A DNA stretch of 64,000 nucleotides, from contig NC_026660.2 of NCBI RefSeq assembly GCF_000004075.3, positions 5,022,001 through 5,086,000 on the forward strand. The letters are read 5' to 3'. The position numbers and the translations under genes are program-made. This document shows, piece after piece, positions 1-12,494 of the stretch. The notes under the pieces were generated by a model. That model ran no database searches and was not told the DNA's origin. It saw only the letters and a list, made by a program, of their open reading frames with translations. Each line of letters begins with the position of its first letter. Position 1 is the first letter of the stretch. Origin of the DNA: Cucumis sativus. Its lineage: Eukaryota > Streptophyta > Magnoliopsida > Cucurbitales > Cucurbitaceae.

Positions 1-2404
1 CAAACCATAACAAAATTTTGAATTATATAAATTGGGTGTGACGAAATTTAAAAATTTTACTATAACCTATAAATATTTTATAAAATTTACCTTGACCTAA
101 AACTTACAAAAACCTCCTTCTGTTGTAAAATTGAGAGAGCATTAATTGAAATTTTATATATTTGTTTTTAAAGGGTCCAAAATATTTTTAAAAGAATTGA
201 AAACTGAAAAGAAAGATTGAGAAAAGAAAGGAAAAGTATGTGGACCTGAAGAAGCACTTTCACTTTCACTCCCACTTCCACTTTCTCCTCTCTTCTCTAC
301 AAAAACAATTTTTGGAAGAAGATAAAGCAGAAAGGAGTTTTACAAAAACAGCATTGCAACTACTCCTCCATTAATATATAATTCTCATCAACCAAGACTT
401 TTGCAGAAGAGAGAGATAAAAGAGGTACTTACTACTGCTACTCACCTTAATTTAAATTTTTTACCACCTCACACACACACATCCATATATGTTCTAATTT
501 ATCATATATATATTTTGTGTACACATAGCTTCTCTACTTACTTTTATTCATTGCTTTCATGAGTTTAGATGAAAGGCTTGTGTGTAATTGGAGGGGAGGC
601 TTCTTCCTCCATCCTCATATATGAACATCATTTTTTCTCTCCCCATTTTGGGTTGGAAATAGACAAATATGTTTCTGTATGGAGACAGGATTTTAACTAA
701 GTTTTTTAAATAAATAAATCCGGGGGTCTTAAACTACAAAACCTAACATTTCAACTTAATTTAATTTAAACAGATACTAAGAATAGCATAAGCATAAACT
801 TTACGTCACTCTCAACTCTCCATTAATTGTTTTTTCATATAAGCTTCGCATCATACGGTCATATTTTTTTCTCTGTTTTAAATAGTAATATGTACATATT
901 TTTAATTCAAAAGCAAGGATAAGTTATTGAAAATTGTTAGCACACACTTCATTTAGTCAATCTAAATCCACAACTACGTGAAACATTCTTTAATTGTATA
1001 TTTTAAAGGATTAAAATCACAATTTCTCATATGTTTTACATACATTTTTAATTTCTCGATTTTGTTAAAATTCAAAATTTTTAATTTGGCAGAAGCATGC
1101 ATTTAATTTACGTTTGAAATAATGTGATTTTTAAATAGTATTTTTCGGTAGAAATCTTCACCCTAAACATCCTTGCATAGTGTGATTAAATTTCTGAAGT
1201 TAATTTTTCTCTATTTTTCACGAACTATGGTTTATTTTTTAGTACACTAAATGACATGGAAGGTGTTACAAAATAAAAAGAATAAAGAATAAATATAAGA
1301 GAATCTGACTCATTTGACTTGTTTGATTAACTAATGTGTTAGCTAATATCCACATGGAGGAAAAACAATTTTATTAGAGAATAATACAAGAATAACGACC
1401 ATAGGAGAGTCTGTACTCTTTCCAAAACTTAGAATTAATTACAAATAACTATAAATAATTAGATTGTTTTTAAAATTATTGAAAATATTTGTAAATATAT
1501 CAAAACTTACTAAATAAAATTGTGATATATTTGTAAAATTTTTATAACCATTCTAACATTTGAAACAATTTTAGTAAATAATCAAATAAACGAAAAGAAA
1601 AACACGAATTCGATTATATGGCACTGCGACGAGCCTGCACGTGGTATGAATAACATCACTACCTGAAAAAGAAATGGCACTGCTAAGTGTAACACTAATA
1701 ACGTACGATTAAGATGTAAACCGATCTGTTGAAGAAGAAGAAGAAGAACAGAAGCATGCAATCAGGAAAACTGGGTTCCAGATTCGGAGGTATGGAAAAT
1801 ATCACGAAGGAAGAAAACATAACAATTCTGATAAGTACCAGTATGATGGAATCGTAAATGAAGATTGAAGGGGGGAAAAATGAATTTCGAACGCAGCAAA
1901 AAAAAATATATATAAACTGAAGTTTGAAAGTTCCCTTCTATATACCGTACCAGTTAAGTTAGGGCAATGCCACGAGAGAAAGAACAAGAAATTGGGGGTG
2001 TGACTGCAGGATATAAACAATAATGTTCGTCTTCTCACGCTAAGCCATTCCTCCACTTTCTTAATCTTTTATTTTTCATTCGGTTTCCCCTTGGACACCG
2101 GTCTCCTCTCCCCAATTTTTTGATGCATTTTTCTTCTTCATCTTCATAATTTATTGCACATTATCACTCACTCCCGGCCTCTATGCAACATAACATACCA
2201 CTAAGCTTATAAACAATCAATCCAAACGGACTTTAATTGGAAGTAAAGTTGTTTTCATATGATCTTATACTGCATTATATTCTTGACACATTTAATACGT
2301 CCAAAAACTGGAGAGGTTTCATTTTTGTTCTGTCAATAGTTTTGTAATCTGTTCCGTTTCTTTTGACTATGTCTAATGGTGAGTTTGTTTACTGGCTCAA
2401 GGAT
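1..2404. other. Upstream region and probable 5' leader of the SPX-MFS gene
   Basis: No coding gene is visible. The stretch at about 240-430 is rich in CT and GA runs and ends in a purine-rich segment followed by a GTACTT donor-like site near 423. An AG acceptor-like site lies directly before the start codon at 2400-2402. Together these would fit a non-coding first exon and a roughly 1.9-kb leader intron, but without transcript data this is only a guess. The rest is AT-rich DNA with a short GAA run near 1733-1750. Confidence 0.35.
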
Positions 2405-5400
2405 ATGGTTGCATTCGGCAAGAAGTTGAGAGAATTGCAGATTCCAGAATGGCGAGAGTATGTCTAATTAAGCTCAACTAACTATATTCACGAATATTGA
2501 TTGTTAATTACATATGTATCTAAATTTTACGCGGTGCATGGTTTGATTTATTCTGAGTTTGGGATGATTTGATTTTGATTGCAGTTTTGTTAAACTGAAG
2601 CACTTTTTCAACTACTTTTAATTGCCTAAAAAAACTTTCATGCCCTTCTAACTAATTATACTAAAAGTTGATCGTCTTTTTTAACTTATTAAGTATATTT
2701 TGAAATTTTTTCTGAAGACTCAACTTAGAATTGGTTTTACCACTCATTAACTGATGGTCTTGTGCATTCAAAACTTGTGTGCTCATGTAACTGACGCAAT
2801 TTTTACAAGCTAAACGTTTCGATGAGAAAAATCTCAAAATTGCTTTTGTCCGACTCAAATTAAGAACGTCAACCTTTTCCTTCCTTTTTGATATCCTTTA
2901 TCATACATACATGCATGCACATGCATGTATGTACTTTATCAATGTTGATGAAGTTAGTTTATGACTACTAGAATGGGTAAGAATCATCTTGTGCATTGAA
3001 AATTCACTATTTTTGCACATATTTCATAGCAGAATTTCTTTCATATGAAATACCCGATCATCATATGAATAAAGGTGCAAATACATGTTCATTTTTTCTA
3101 TGACAGGCATTATATCAATTATAAGTTAATGAAGAAGAAAGTTAACAGATATACTCAGCAAATAGAGATTGGAACACAAAATGACTACAATGTGCTCAGG
3201 GACTTCTCAAGATTATTAGATATTCAGGTAAATATGTAAATGCATCACCGATCGTATTGATAGTATACTTTTACGTCAAGGAACTTGGTTATATTCAGAA
3301 ATACAGACTTTACCACGGTCGACATCTCAACTACAGTTCACAAATGGTTTAGCTTGATTATCGTATCCTAATTAGTGACTATATTATATTGCTGAAATTT
3401 AATCTTATATACGCTCCTCTGTATTATGACAGGCAATAAACTTCTTTAGTTGGTTAAGTTGCAGTTGGCTTGTTACAGATTACTTAAGGCACGTCTAATC
3501 TCAAGGGAATGTCCTTACTACTTAGGCCCAACCATACGTGAAATTGCAATAACAGTTGAGAAAGGTCACAAACAGCTAGTGGCCAGTGCAATAGCAAAAC
3601 TGATGGCAAAATAGAAGAAACCAGCCATGTCAAAATTATCTTACGAATGAGTCTGTTTAATATCTTGAAATTTCCTTGACAATAGCTAAACAATAGGGAA
3701 CGCATATTGATAGACGTAGTTAGGAACCTTGTAGACCATCTTGGAGGGGCTGCTAAAATGAAAGGTCCCTTAAAGTTAGAAGAGGTAACTTATTTTGGAT
3801 GCTTTTAGTTTTAGATGGAGGCAAGTAGCTAATTATTTGACCTAAAAATTATACTACAATTTTATTCAAGTCTAAGCTTTTTTAATAATGGAATGCTAAT
3901 TGCTATTTCAGATTGAAAAGATTGTTTTGTTTTTGTTGGAGCAACAAGGATTACTTGCAATGAGGTTATCTAGTCTTGGTGAAGAGCAAGGCGCCCTTTC
4001 CCAACAACTTACAGAAGCAAACGTTGCTGAACTACAGGAACAATATAGAGCAGCTGGACAAGATCTTCTGAGGCTTCTCGCTTTTGTGGAGATAAATGCA
4101 ATTGGTCTACGCAAGATATTAAAGAAGTTCGATAAACGCTTTGGCTACAAGTTTACAGATTATTATGTCAAAACTCGTGCTAACCATCCTCATTCCCAAC
4201 TTAAACAAGTTTTTAAGCAAGTGGTAACATGCCCAACTTACTTTCACCTTTCTTCTTGTAATTCTGATTTAAAGGCTCCTTGGAATTATAAGTTTCCTTG
4301 ATTTTCTTTTTAGTTGTAGATTGAGCTTTTTGATAGGAGGTAATGATAACCATATGTTGCATCCAAGCATTGATAACTTGAAGCTAATTGCTCAGGGTAT
4401 AGTTGCTGTCGCTGGTGCCATATTTCATAATCTTGCAGAGCTTGAAGGTCATAAAGAGAGTTACATCTCAATATATGATCAACTTGACCTTTCATATCAG
4501 GTATTTTTTTTATAGGCATTAGAATAGATTGCACGTGCATTGTGATTACGTTCATTCTTAAATCGTAGTTTGCTGAACTTATTTTTGTAATCATATTTCA
4601 GTTGGAAGATCAATTTTAAAATTTAAAGAGGCTAATTATTTTTGAGATAGTTGCAAATATTGCAATTAGATTCAAAATATTAGCATAGATAGCAACATTT
4701 TAAAAGAATTACAAATATAGTAATATTTGTGAAAGTCTATTACTGATTGATAGACCATATTGAAAATATTGGTCTATCACTGAAAGACTGAGAGTCTATT
4801 AGCTATAGAAGTTTATCACCGATAGACTTTTTTATATTTGAATGAAAGTCCAATTTCCGAAAGAAAAAAGAAGACAAGAATTTTGAAGTTTGATGTGCAT
4901 CATGTAAATAGTTATAAAGATTTACTGATGACGTGTCATGGAATCAGGATTCATGCTATAACTTCTGTCTTAAGCTAAGAAAGGGGATCTACAAATTTTT
5001 CAATCGCTCTGAATTTTCACACTTCTTCACTCACTTTATAGTAGTCTACTTTTTATTTTACTTCTTTCTTTATAAATGGAGTTTTTCTCTACAAATATTA
5101 ATTGCAGGACCCTGTAATTGATTCCATCAAAGCAGCTCTAAACAGATTATCAAACTCCACAAATTTTCTTCAATTTTTGGGAAAACATGCCATGCTTTTA
5201 GAAGATGGGTTATCAGATCCTGCTGAGAATAACGTTGATGAAAGATATAATTTTATGTCACTTCTTTTGAACTTAGTAAACACATTTTTGTATATGGTAA
5301 ATACATATATTATTGTCCCAACAGCTGACAACTACACCATGAGCTTGGGAGCTGCCGCGACTGTCTGTGGCATTGTGATTGGGGCAATGCCTGTGGCACA

Positions 5401-8400
5401 GGTGTTTTCTTCGGTTTATTTCAGTTCTTGGTCAAACAGGTCATACATGCAACCACTGGTTTTTAGTAGCATCATTCTTGTAGTGGGAAACGCATTGTAT
5501 GCACTGGCATATGATCTCAAGTCCATCACTGTTCTTCTGGTCGGCCGTCTTTTCTGTGGGTAAGTCACTGCAAATCAAGCATTTATTGTGATTTTGTTAC
5601 TGGTTGTGGTTATTTAATTTCTAAACTTTATAAAAGCCTCAATTACATTTGTAAAATTTTAATTTATTTAAATGTTTTACTTGGTTAAATGATGATGTTA
5701 CATCCTTATTTTGCTTAATGTAACATATAAATGGAAAAAAAGGAGTGGAAACTGGACAACAGGCAAAATTAAATGGCATTACCTATAGAATATTACTTGA
5801 TGCTCTTGCTTCAAAAGGATGGCAAGTTGTTCGCTTGCTTTATTTTTGTCCAGCTGTTCACTTTCTTCATCCGACATAAGTTCAATCAACCAACATTTAT
5901 CTAATAGGCATACCACATGATTTAGTTAACAACTAGGCTACAATATGAAGTCTGTAGATGTAATTGAAAATTTTGAGGTCTGAGATTAAATAGATATAAT
6001 CCATTGAAAAATTTGTAATCTAACCTGTATAGATGATTGTCTATTATTTATTTAATCAGAAATTCATGATTTTTTATATATATAGGTTGGGTTCTGCAAG
6101 AGCAGTTAACCGGCGCTATATTACCGACTGTGTGCCATTGAGATTACGAATGCAAGCTTCTGCAGGATTTGTTAGTGCAAGCGCACTGGGAATGGCATGT
6201 GGTCCAGCTCTTGCTTGTGTTTTTCAAAGAAATTTCAAGATATTATTCATTACATTTAATGAGGACACTTTGCCTGGTTGGGCCATGGCTCTTGCATGGC
6301 TCATTTTTCTCGTATGGTTGTGCATTTGTTTCAAAGAGCCTTTTTCAGTCATACCATCGGAAGCTAATACGGGTTTGTCAACTAAACTTCTCATTTAGCT
6401 TTTTCTCTATTTTTCATCAATGGCTATTTTATTATGTTGCATGACTTTCCAATTAGATAATCTCTTACACTCTTCCGCAACCACTAGTGTTATTTTTTGC
6501 TAAAATCATTATTTCTAAAGGTACCCCCAAAAATGTTGTGGTCTTATAGGTACACTAATTTTGAAGCTAAGACATATGATCATAAGGATATTTAATTTGA
6601 GAAAATTAAATGATGGTTTTCATTTATTGATCTCTTCAATTATAATTGTAACTATTCTAATAATATAATGCATATCAATGATATCATTTCATCTGTTTGT
6701 GCATTTTGATGGATTAACTTGTGACTATATTATTTAGCTGCTTGTCTAATATAAATTGATTTTATCAAGGAATGTATTGTTTACCTGATTTAGGAAAAAC
6801 TGCAATACTTATTTTGGAGAATGGTTGTACACAACCACTACTTTTAAGCAAAGAAGCTAAGCAAGAATGTGCAGATCAAGAATGTGATGATGATGACAAT
6901 GATGACGGTGGACAATCGAAAAGAACTCGCAAACCAGTCAATTCAATAATGTTAGCTTATAAGTTACTTACACCATCTGTCAAGGTATTGTTGTACATTC
7001 ATACTCTTACTGCTTTGATGCATTTTTTATGTATTCCATTCCTTGAGTTTTCTATGTTAGCTTTCAAGTGCTCTTGTGTGGAATGATGTGCTCTAGTCAC
7101 GGTAGTTGCAATATCATTGTTCTTTATGTGTTTTGTATTTTGAAAGTGCCCCTCATAATCATTTTTGGAAAAAAACGAACATTAACCTGGTATTTATTTT
7201 AGAAAGCATTTTTTTTATGTAATCAAACACCATGGAAATGTTCCAAAAATATTTGCAATTATTTCAAAATCATAAAAACTCACTCCCTAATCTATACATT
7301 GTTTGGAAAATCAAGGTAGATGGAGCCCTTGAGTGGCAAATAGATCAAGCTCACTATCTAATAATTTGATCTATTGTATCCTATGGATACATAATATGAG
7401 AAATTACTTTATATAAGTTTCTAGTTATTTGAACGCTACGAAATCTTTATATCTTATTTAGCCAATGTATGGTCAATGGTCAATGGTATATCATATGGAC
7501 GTCCATTTCCATTTTAGTTTCTTCCCTTGAGTGTCAAGTCAATTAAAATGCGTTTGAGCTTTTATTGACCACAATGTTGTATACTGTCAGGTGCAACTAT
7601 TTGTATATTTTATGCTAAAATATGCAATGGAAATTGTACTTGCTGAGTCGAGTATAATCACGGGCTACTACTTTGTATGGTCGACCACCAATGTTGCAGT
7701 CTTTCTAGCATGCCTTGGCTTGACAGTGCTCCCTGTAAACATCATTGTTGGGAACTACCTCAGTAACTTATTCGAAGAAAGGTAGCCCCAAACTTGACTC
7801 AACTTGTTGCTTGAGTTTACTTTACATTACCTTCTTTTATTTATTGTTTTTTTTTACTAAAAATAACTTTTTATTCGTGAACAATTATTTTTGTTAAGTA
7901 GGAAAATGTTATTATAAGTTTAGTGGGTGTGTCTATTTAATCCCTAAAATTCAAAAAGTTTTGATGACATCCTGAAACATTGAATCATGAATTTCTTTTG
8001 ATTGCCTTTAACAGTAGGAACGAAATGTTGGTGTGATATGCTTATGAAATAAATATTGATTAATTTGGTACAACGTGATGAACGTGACAAAAATAAGTAG
8101 AAACTTTTGGTAACGTTTCCGTTCCCGGTTTTTTGTTTATATTTTCATTTTTTAAGAAACGGGGGTGTTGGTGACCTTTCCTGTTTCTCGTTCTAAAAAA
8201 AAAGTAGAAACGTTTCTCATTTTATAAAGAATTATTGAGAAAAAAAAAAGTAGTTTCTCCCGTTTCCGTTTCTTAATTATTTCTATTGGTTTCTTTTTCC
8301 TTTTTCTAAATTATTTCTATTCTTTTTCTTTTCATTTTTCTCAAATTCTTTTTATTGATTTCCTTTTTCTCAATTCTTTCTATTGGTTTCATTTTCCTTT

Positions 8401-10906
8401 TTCTCAATTCTATTTCTTTTTCATTTTCCTCTCGTGATTTTCTTTTTCTTCCTTTTATTTCCATCTTCTTCCTCATATAACCACTCTCCATGTGGTTTCC
8501 TTTTTCTTATTCTTATCTCCATCATTGTCTTTTCCAAATAATCATTCTCTTCCTCTCATCGTCTTTATCATCTTCATTGTCTTACTCTTCATCTCTCTCA
8601 TCGTCTTCCTCTACGGAACACCTTCCTCTTCGTTGGATATGAGTTTTCATCTTCCTCTTTGCGTGAATTATGTTTTCGTTGTGGATTTTCGTCGAATTTG
8701 TGGGTTTTTACCAGATTTGTGTTTGAGCCGTAAATTTTTGTCTTCCTCTTTGCCGTGGGTTTCAGTCCTCCTCTTCGTCGTGGGTTTTTGTCTTCCTCTC
8801 GCCAGCTCTGTCCTTCAGATCCCAATCTTCATCTCGTTCTCCGTAAGATTACAAGAAAACTTTCCAATCTAGGTTCAATAATTTTTTTATGCTTAATGGA
8901 GGACATTTTTTTTTATGTTTAATTGAATTAAATGTGAATAAAATATAAAATAAATTTCAAAGAAAATCAGAAAACAAAAAACAGTTATCAAACACATTTT
9001 TTGTTTTTGTTTCTTTTTTTCAAGAAACAAAAACAGTTATCATACACATTTCTGTTTCTTGATATAAAAAAGAAGGAACATGAAACCAGAAACATGGAAC
9101 AAGAAACAAGAAACAGGGAACAGAAACGTTACCAAACGGGCTCTTAGGGTCCGTTTTGTTCCTTGTTCTCTGTTCTCGATTTTCTGTTCCTTCTTTTTTT
9201 AGAACAAAAAACAGTAATGTGTTTGATAACTGTTTTTGTTTCTTGAAAAAAAGAAACAGAAACAAAAAATGTGTTTGATAACTGTTTTTTGTTTTCTGAT
9301 TTTCTTTGAAATTTATTTTATATTTTATTCACATTTAATTCAATTAAACATCAAACAAAAATATATGTCCTCCATTAAATGTAAAAATAAAATAAAATTA
9401 TCAAACCTATATAGGAAGATCTTCTTGTAATCATATGGAGAACGAGATGAAGATAGAGATATGAAGAATAGAGCGACGAGAGGAAGATGAAAACCCACAA
9501 CGAAAAGGAGGACCAAAATCCACGACAAAAAAGAAGACAAAAACTCACGACTAAAATACAAATCTGACAAAAACCCACAAATTCGGCGAAAACACAATTC
9601 ATGCAAAGAGGAAGAGGAAAACTCAGATCTAGCGAAAAGGAAGACGTCATGTAGAGGAAGACCATGAGAGGCGAAGAGGAAGATAATGAAGACGATGAGA
9701 GAAATATTTGGAAAAGACGATGAAGATAAGAGGAAGAAAAAGAAAACCACATAGAGAGTGGTTATTTGGGGAAGAAGATGAAAATAAGATGAAAAAGAAA
9801 ATCAGGAAAATGAAATAGAAAAAAATTGAAAAGAAGGAAAAAGAAACCAATAAAAAGAATTGACAAAAAGAAAAAGGAATTGACAAAAAGGAAACCAATA
9901 AATAGAATCGAGAAAAAATAAAATGAAATCAATAGAAACAATTGAGAAAAAAGAAAACAATAGAAACAATGAAGAAAAAGAAAATAAAAAACCATTAGAA
10001 ATAATTGAGAAATGAGAATGGGAAAAACTAATTTTTTTGTCCCCAATAATTCATTATAAAATGAGAAACGTTTCTACTTTTTTTTTTTAGAACGAAAAAC
10101 CGGGAATGCTACTAAACATCTCAATTTTTTAAAAAATGAAAATAGAAATTAGAAACAGGAAATATGAACGTTACCAAACGGACCCTTAATTACGATGCTA
10201 AAGTGGCCTATTGACCGAGACCTATATACCAACCATTTAGTCTATTCATTACATCTCCTAACATTAATACGTATGTTATGGTAGCATATATGGCCATGTT
10301 ATAAAAATCTTTTTTTCATTGTTTTGTAAGTAATTTCATTTATTTGCTACTTATATCGGTGTAATTTTCTCATGTTCTCACAAATTTGTGTGATCTACAT
10401 TATTTCTTTCTACTTTGGCCGGCCGCTTATGTATAATGTTGATTTCCTTGTAGGCAACTTCTTCTTGCGTCTGAAATTATGCTTTGCATAGGCGTAATTT
10501 TGAGCTTCCATATTTTGATTCCTTACTCAGTACCTCAATATGTGTGCTCGGCTCTAATCACATTTGTCTCTGCTGAAATCCTTGAAGGTAATAATGTAGT
10601 CTTGTCTCTAAAGTCATCAACAACTAGATTTACCATAACATTCATTCTAATTGTTAAACCGATGTAGGTGTAAATTTGTCACTTCTCTCTCGAGTCATGT
10701 CGTCGAGACTTTCACGTGGGACATTTAATGGTGGCTTACTTTCCACCGAAGCTGGAACTATAGCTCGAGTGATCGCAGATGGCACAATAACATTGTCAGG
10801 GTACTTGAGTGAAAGTAAACTCTTGAATATTACCTTACTTCCTTCACTTTTTATTTGCGTATATGCCATTATAGCAACATGTTTTACCTACAACTCTCTT
10901 TACTAA
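2405..10906 (+). CDS. PHT5: SPX-MFS vacuolar phosphate transporter (PHT5/VPT family)
   Basis: Moves inorganic phosphate across the tonoplast into the vacuole; the SPX domain senses inositol pyrophosphates (family knowledge). Ten exons keep phase: 2405-2457, 3107-3227, 3912-4223, 4396-4500, 5108-5559, 6086-6372, 6794-6984, 7591-7781, 10454-10584, 10668-10906, giving 693 aa, close to the usual 695-700. The start MVAFGK is the conserved SPX start. The SPX domain covers residues 1 to about 160, with the lysine cluster [12 protein letters not shown] at about 124-135. An MFS domain with repeated hydrophobic helices runs from about 250 to the end, which closes on TYNSLY as in relatives. An acidic loop (residues about 460-475, DDDDNDD) separates the MFS halves. 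An in-frame ATG 12 codons upstream (2369) is less likely. Intron 8 is 2.7 kb because of a palindromic insertion. The paralogue (PHT5;1 to 5;3) cannot be assigned. Confidence 0.95.
4650..4860. repeat. Dispersed GTCTATCA/TGATAGAC repeat in SPX-MFS intron 4
   Basis: Several short direct and inverted copies of TGATAGAC and GTCTAT(C/T)A occur within about 150 bases, next to runs such as ACAAATATAG. This looks like a dispersed non-coding repeat that I recall as abundant in cucurbit genomes. It lies inside an intron and does not touch a splice site. Confidence 0.5.
8104..10185. mobile_element. Palindromic pair of non-autonomous element copies in SPX-MFS intron 8
   Basis: The left half (8104 to about 9143) and right half (about 9146-10185) are inverted copies. 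For example GTAGAAACGTTTCTCATTTT at 8211-8230 has its complement at about 10057-10076, and AAATTTATTTTATATTTTAT near 9309-9328 mirrors about 8940-8957. Each half has its own ends: the outer ends read GGTAACGTT / AACGTTACCAAACGGACCC and the centre reads GTTACCAAACGGGCTC then AGGGTCCGTTTTG. The simplest reading is two copies of one class II (terminal-inverted-repeat or foldback) element, head to head. Open reading frames inside are low-complexity F/L/S-rich translations and are not genes. The superfamily is not assigned. Confidence 0.8.
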
Positions 10907-12494
10907 TCTTCTTTTCTACTTATTTCTCTTCCACCCGTTATCATGTATAAAATGTGTAAATGATGTACATATCATATGGGTAAGCTTAGCTTGGTTTGAG
11001 AAGAAAGCTACCAAGTCTGTTGGTAAAGATGAAACTATTTTTGAAACGCTTATATGGTTTTGTATAAATCTTCTATATTTACTTATATCTTGTTGGTTCT
11101 CTAACCATACACATTTTGAATACTCTCAAATCTAATTGAAGTTTTTTTTCCTTCTCCTTATAAAATTTAGATCTTGTATAGTTTAATTTATTTTTTAGGA
11201 TTATTAGTGTTATTATTTATGAAAAATTAGAGTCTAAAAATGTGAACAGAAATCATTTGTTATGCTACAAAATGTAGCCTTATTTTCCTAATTTGCTTGC
11301 CATAGTAATCATTTTGTAGTTCTATTTTTTTTTTCTAATACAAGAGTATAAGAAGAATTATACTATAGCTCTCTTAGTCATTAATAATATTTTAGAATTT
11401 CTTTATTATATATTATTCATTTAAAAGTGATTTACCAAAAACTAAGCTAAAAAATGATAGTATTTTATCTTTTAAAATTTGTCTGAGAATTTAGATGGAT
11501 GTTCAACGCTTCTAAGTGGACCTTAATTGTTAAAGTGGTTCGATTGGACACACCACCACACTATCTTCACAATGTTATTTACTTCGTTCTTCGTTGGAAA
11601 TTTTAATCACCATAGTAGGATCCCAACTCATGCAATACCCCTATTTTTTAAAAATATATATATTAGTGCAACTAACAATATAGTTTTTATGGTAACTGAT
11701 TGTATAATTATTATTTTTAAATAAAAAGAATATCATAATACAAAACAGAGTCTAATACACAAGCCTCCTTACAGATAATGAAAGAAAACCAACGAAGCAA
11801 TAGAGAAGAAAGAAGAGTGTATGAGTATAAGAAAATCATGGTGTAAGCACATCGTGATTGCTTACAATAATATATGTCACAAATGTATTAAACACATTGA
11901 AAATGGTTGTTCCTTTGTTAATCATCATATATTAGACATCACTCTCTTCTTGTGATCCATCTCCACTGCATAACAATCAACAAATATCCTTACGAAAAGC
12001 AGTGTAACCCAATTGCTTTCTCTGGTTGCTTCACAGATTCAAGTTGAATGTTGGAAGCATATAAATGCATGTCCCTCATACTCCTGCACACGATACGACA
12101 TAGGTATAAAATCAAATCTATAGTTTAGGCAACAATAAAATTTAGAATATGTGGCGAGATAAAATCATATATATAATTTTAAATTTAAAATGTGTATTAG
12201 CAAAACGAGAAGTTCTATTATACTTAAAAATAAATAAAATAAATAAATAAAAAAGGAAGTAAGTGGAGATAATCGGTAATCGCTTTTTTTTTGTTCTCGA
12301 ATCGGACTCGAAACTCCTCCTCCTGTAAATTGATTTCCCTTAAGAAGAAGAAGAAGAAATCGGCCACTTCATTTCTTCGCTTCCAATTCCCAAATCCGCG
12401 ATCACATTCAAAGCCTACTCCAGTCGCCAGTCTCTCTTCTAGAGAGAGAGAGAGAGAGAGAGGAGAAGAGAGATAATTTTGGGAGCCCCAAAAG
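10907..12494. other. Intergenic region between the SPX-MFS and GET3 genes
   Basis: Holds the 3' end of the SPX-MFS transcript and the promoter and leader of GET3. It is mostly AT-rich and featureless. A short block at 11940-12090 reads as coding-like on the minus strand (see findings). The GET3 leader carries a GAA run at about 12342-12357 and an AG run at 12441-12462. Confidence 0.5.
12441..12462 (+). repeat. (AG)11 microsatellite in the GET3 5' leader
   Basis: Eleven AG units lie 33 bases before the GET3 start codon, so they are almost certainly transcribed. Confidence 0.9.

Noticed and set aside
3484..3705. 73-codon minus-strand frame in SPX-MFS intron 2
   Set aside because: It has no homology that I recognise and the intron is fixed by flanking conserved SPX exons.
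8492..10046. Several frames of 80-136 codons in both strands of SPX-MFS intron 8
   Set aside because: All are F/L/S- or K/R/E-rich translations of the low-complexity palindrome, with mirror-image copies on the two arms.
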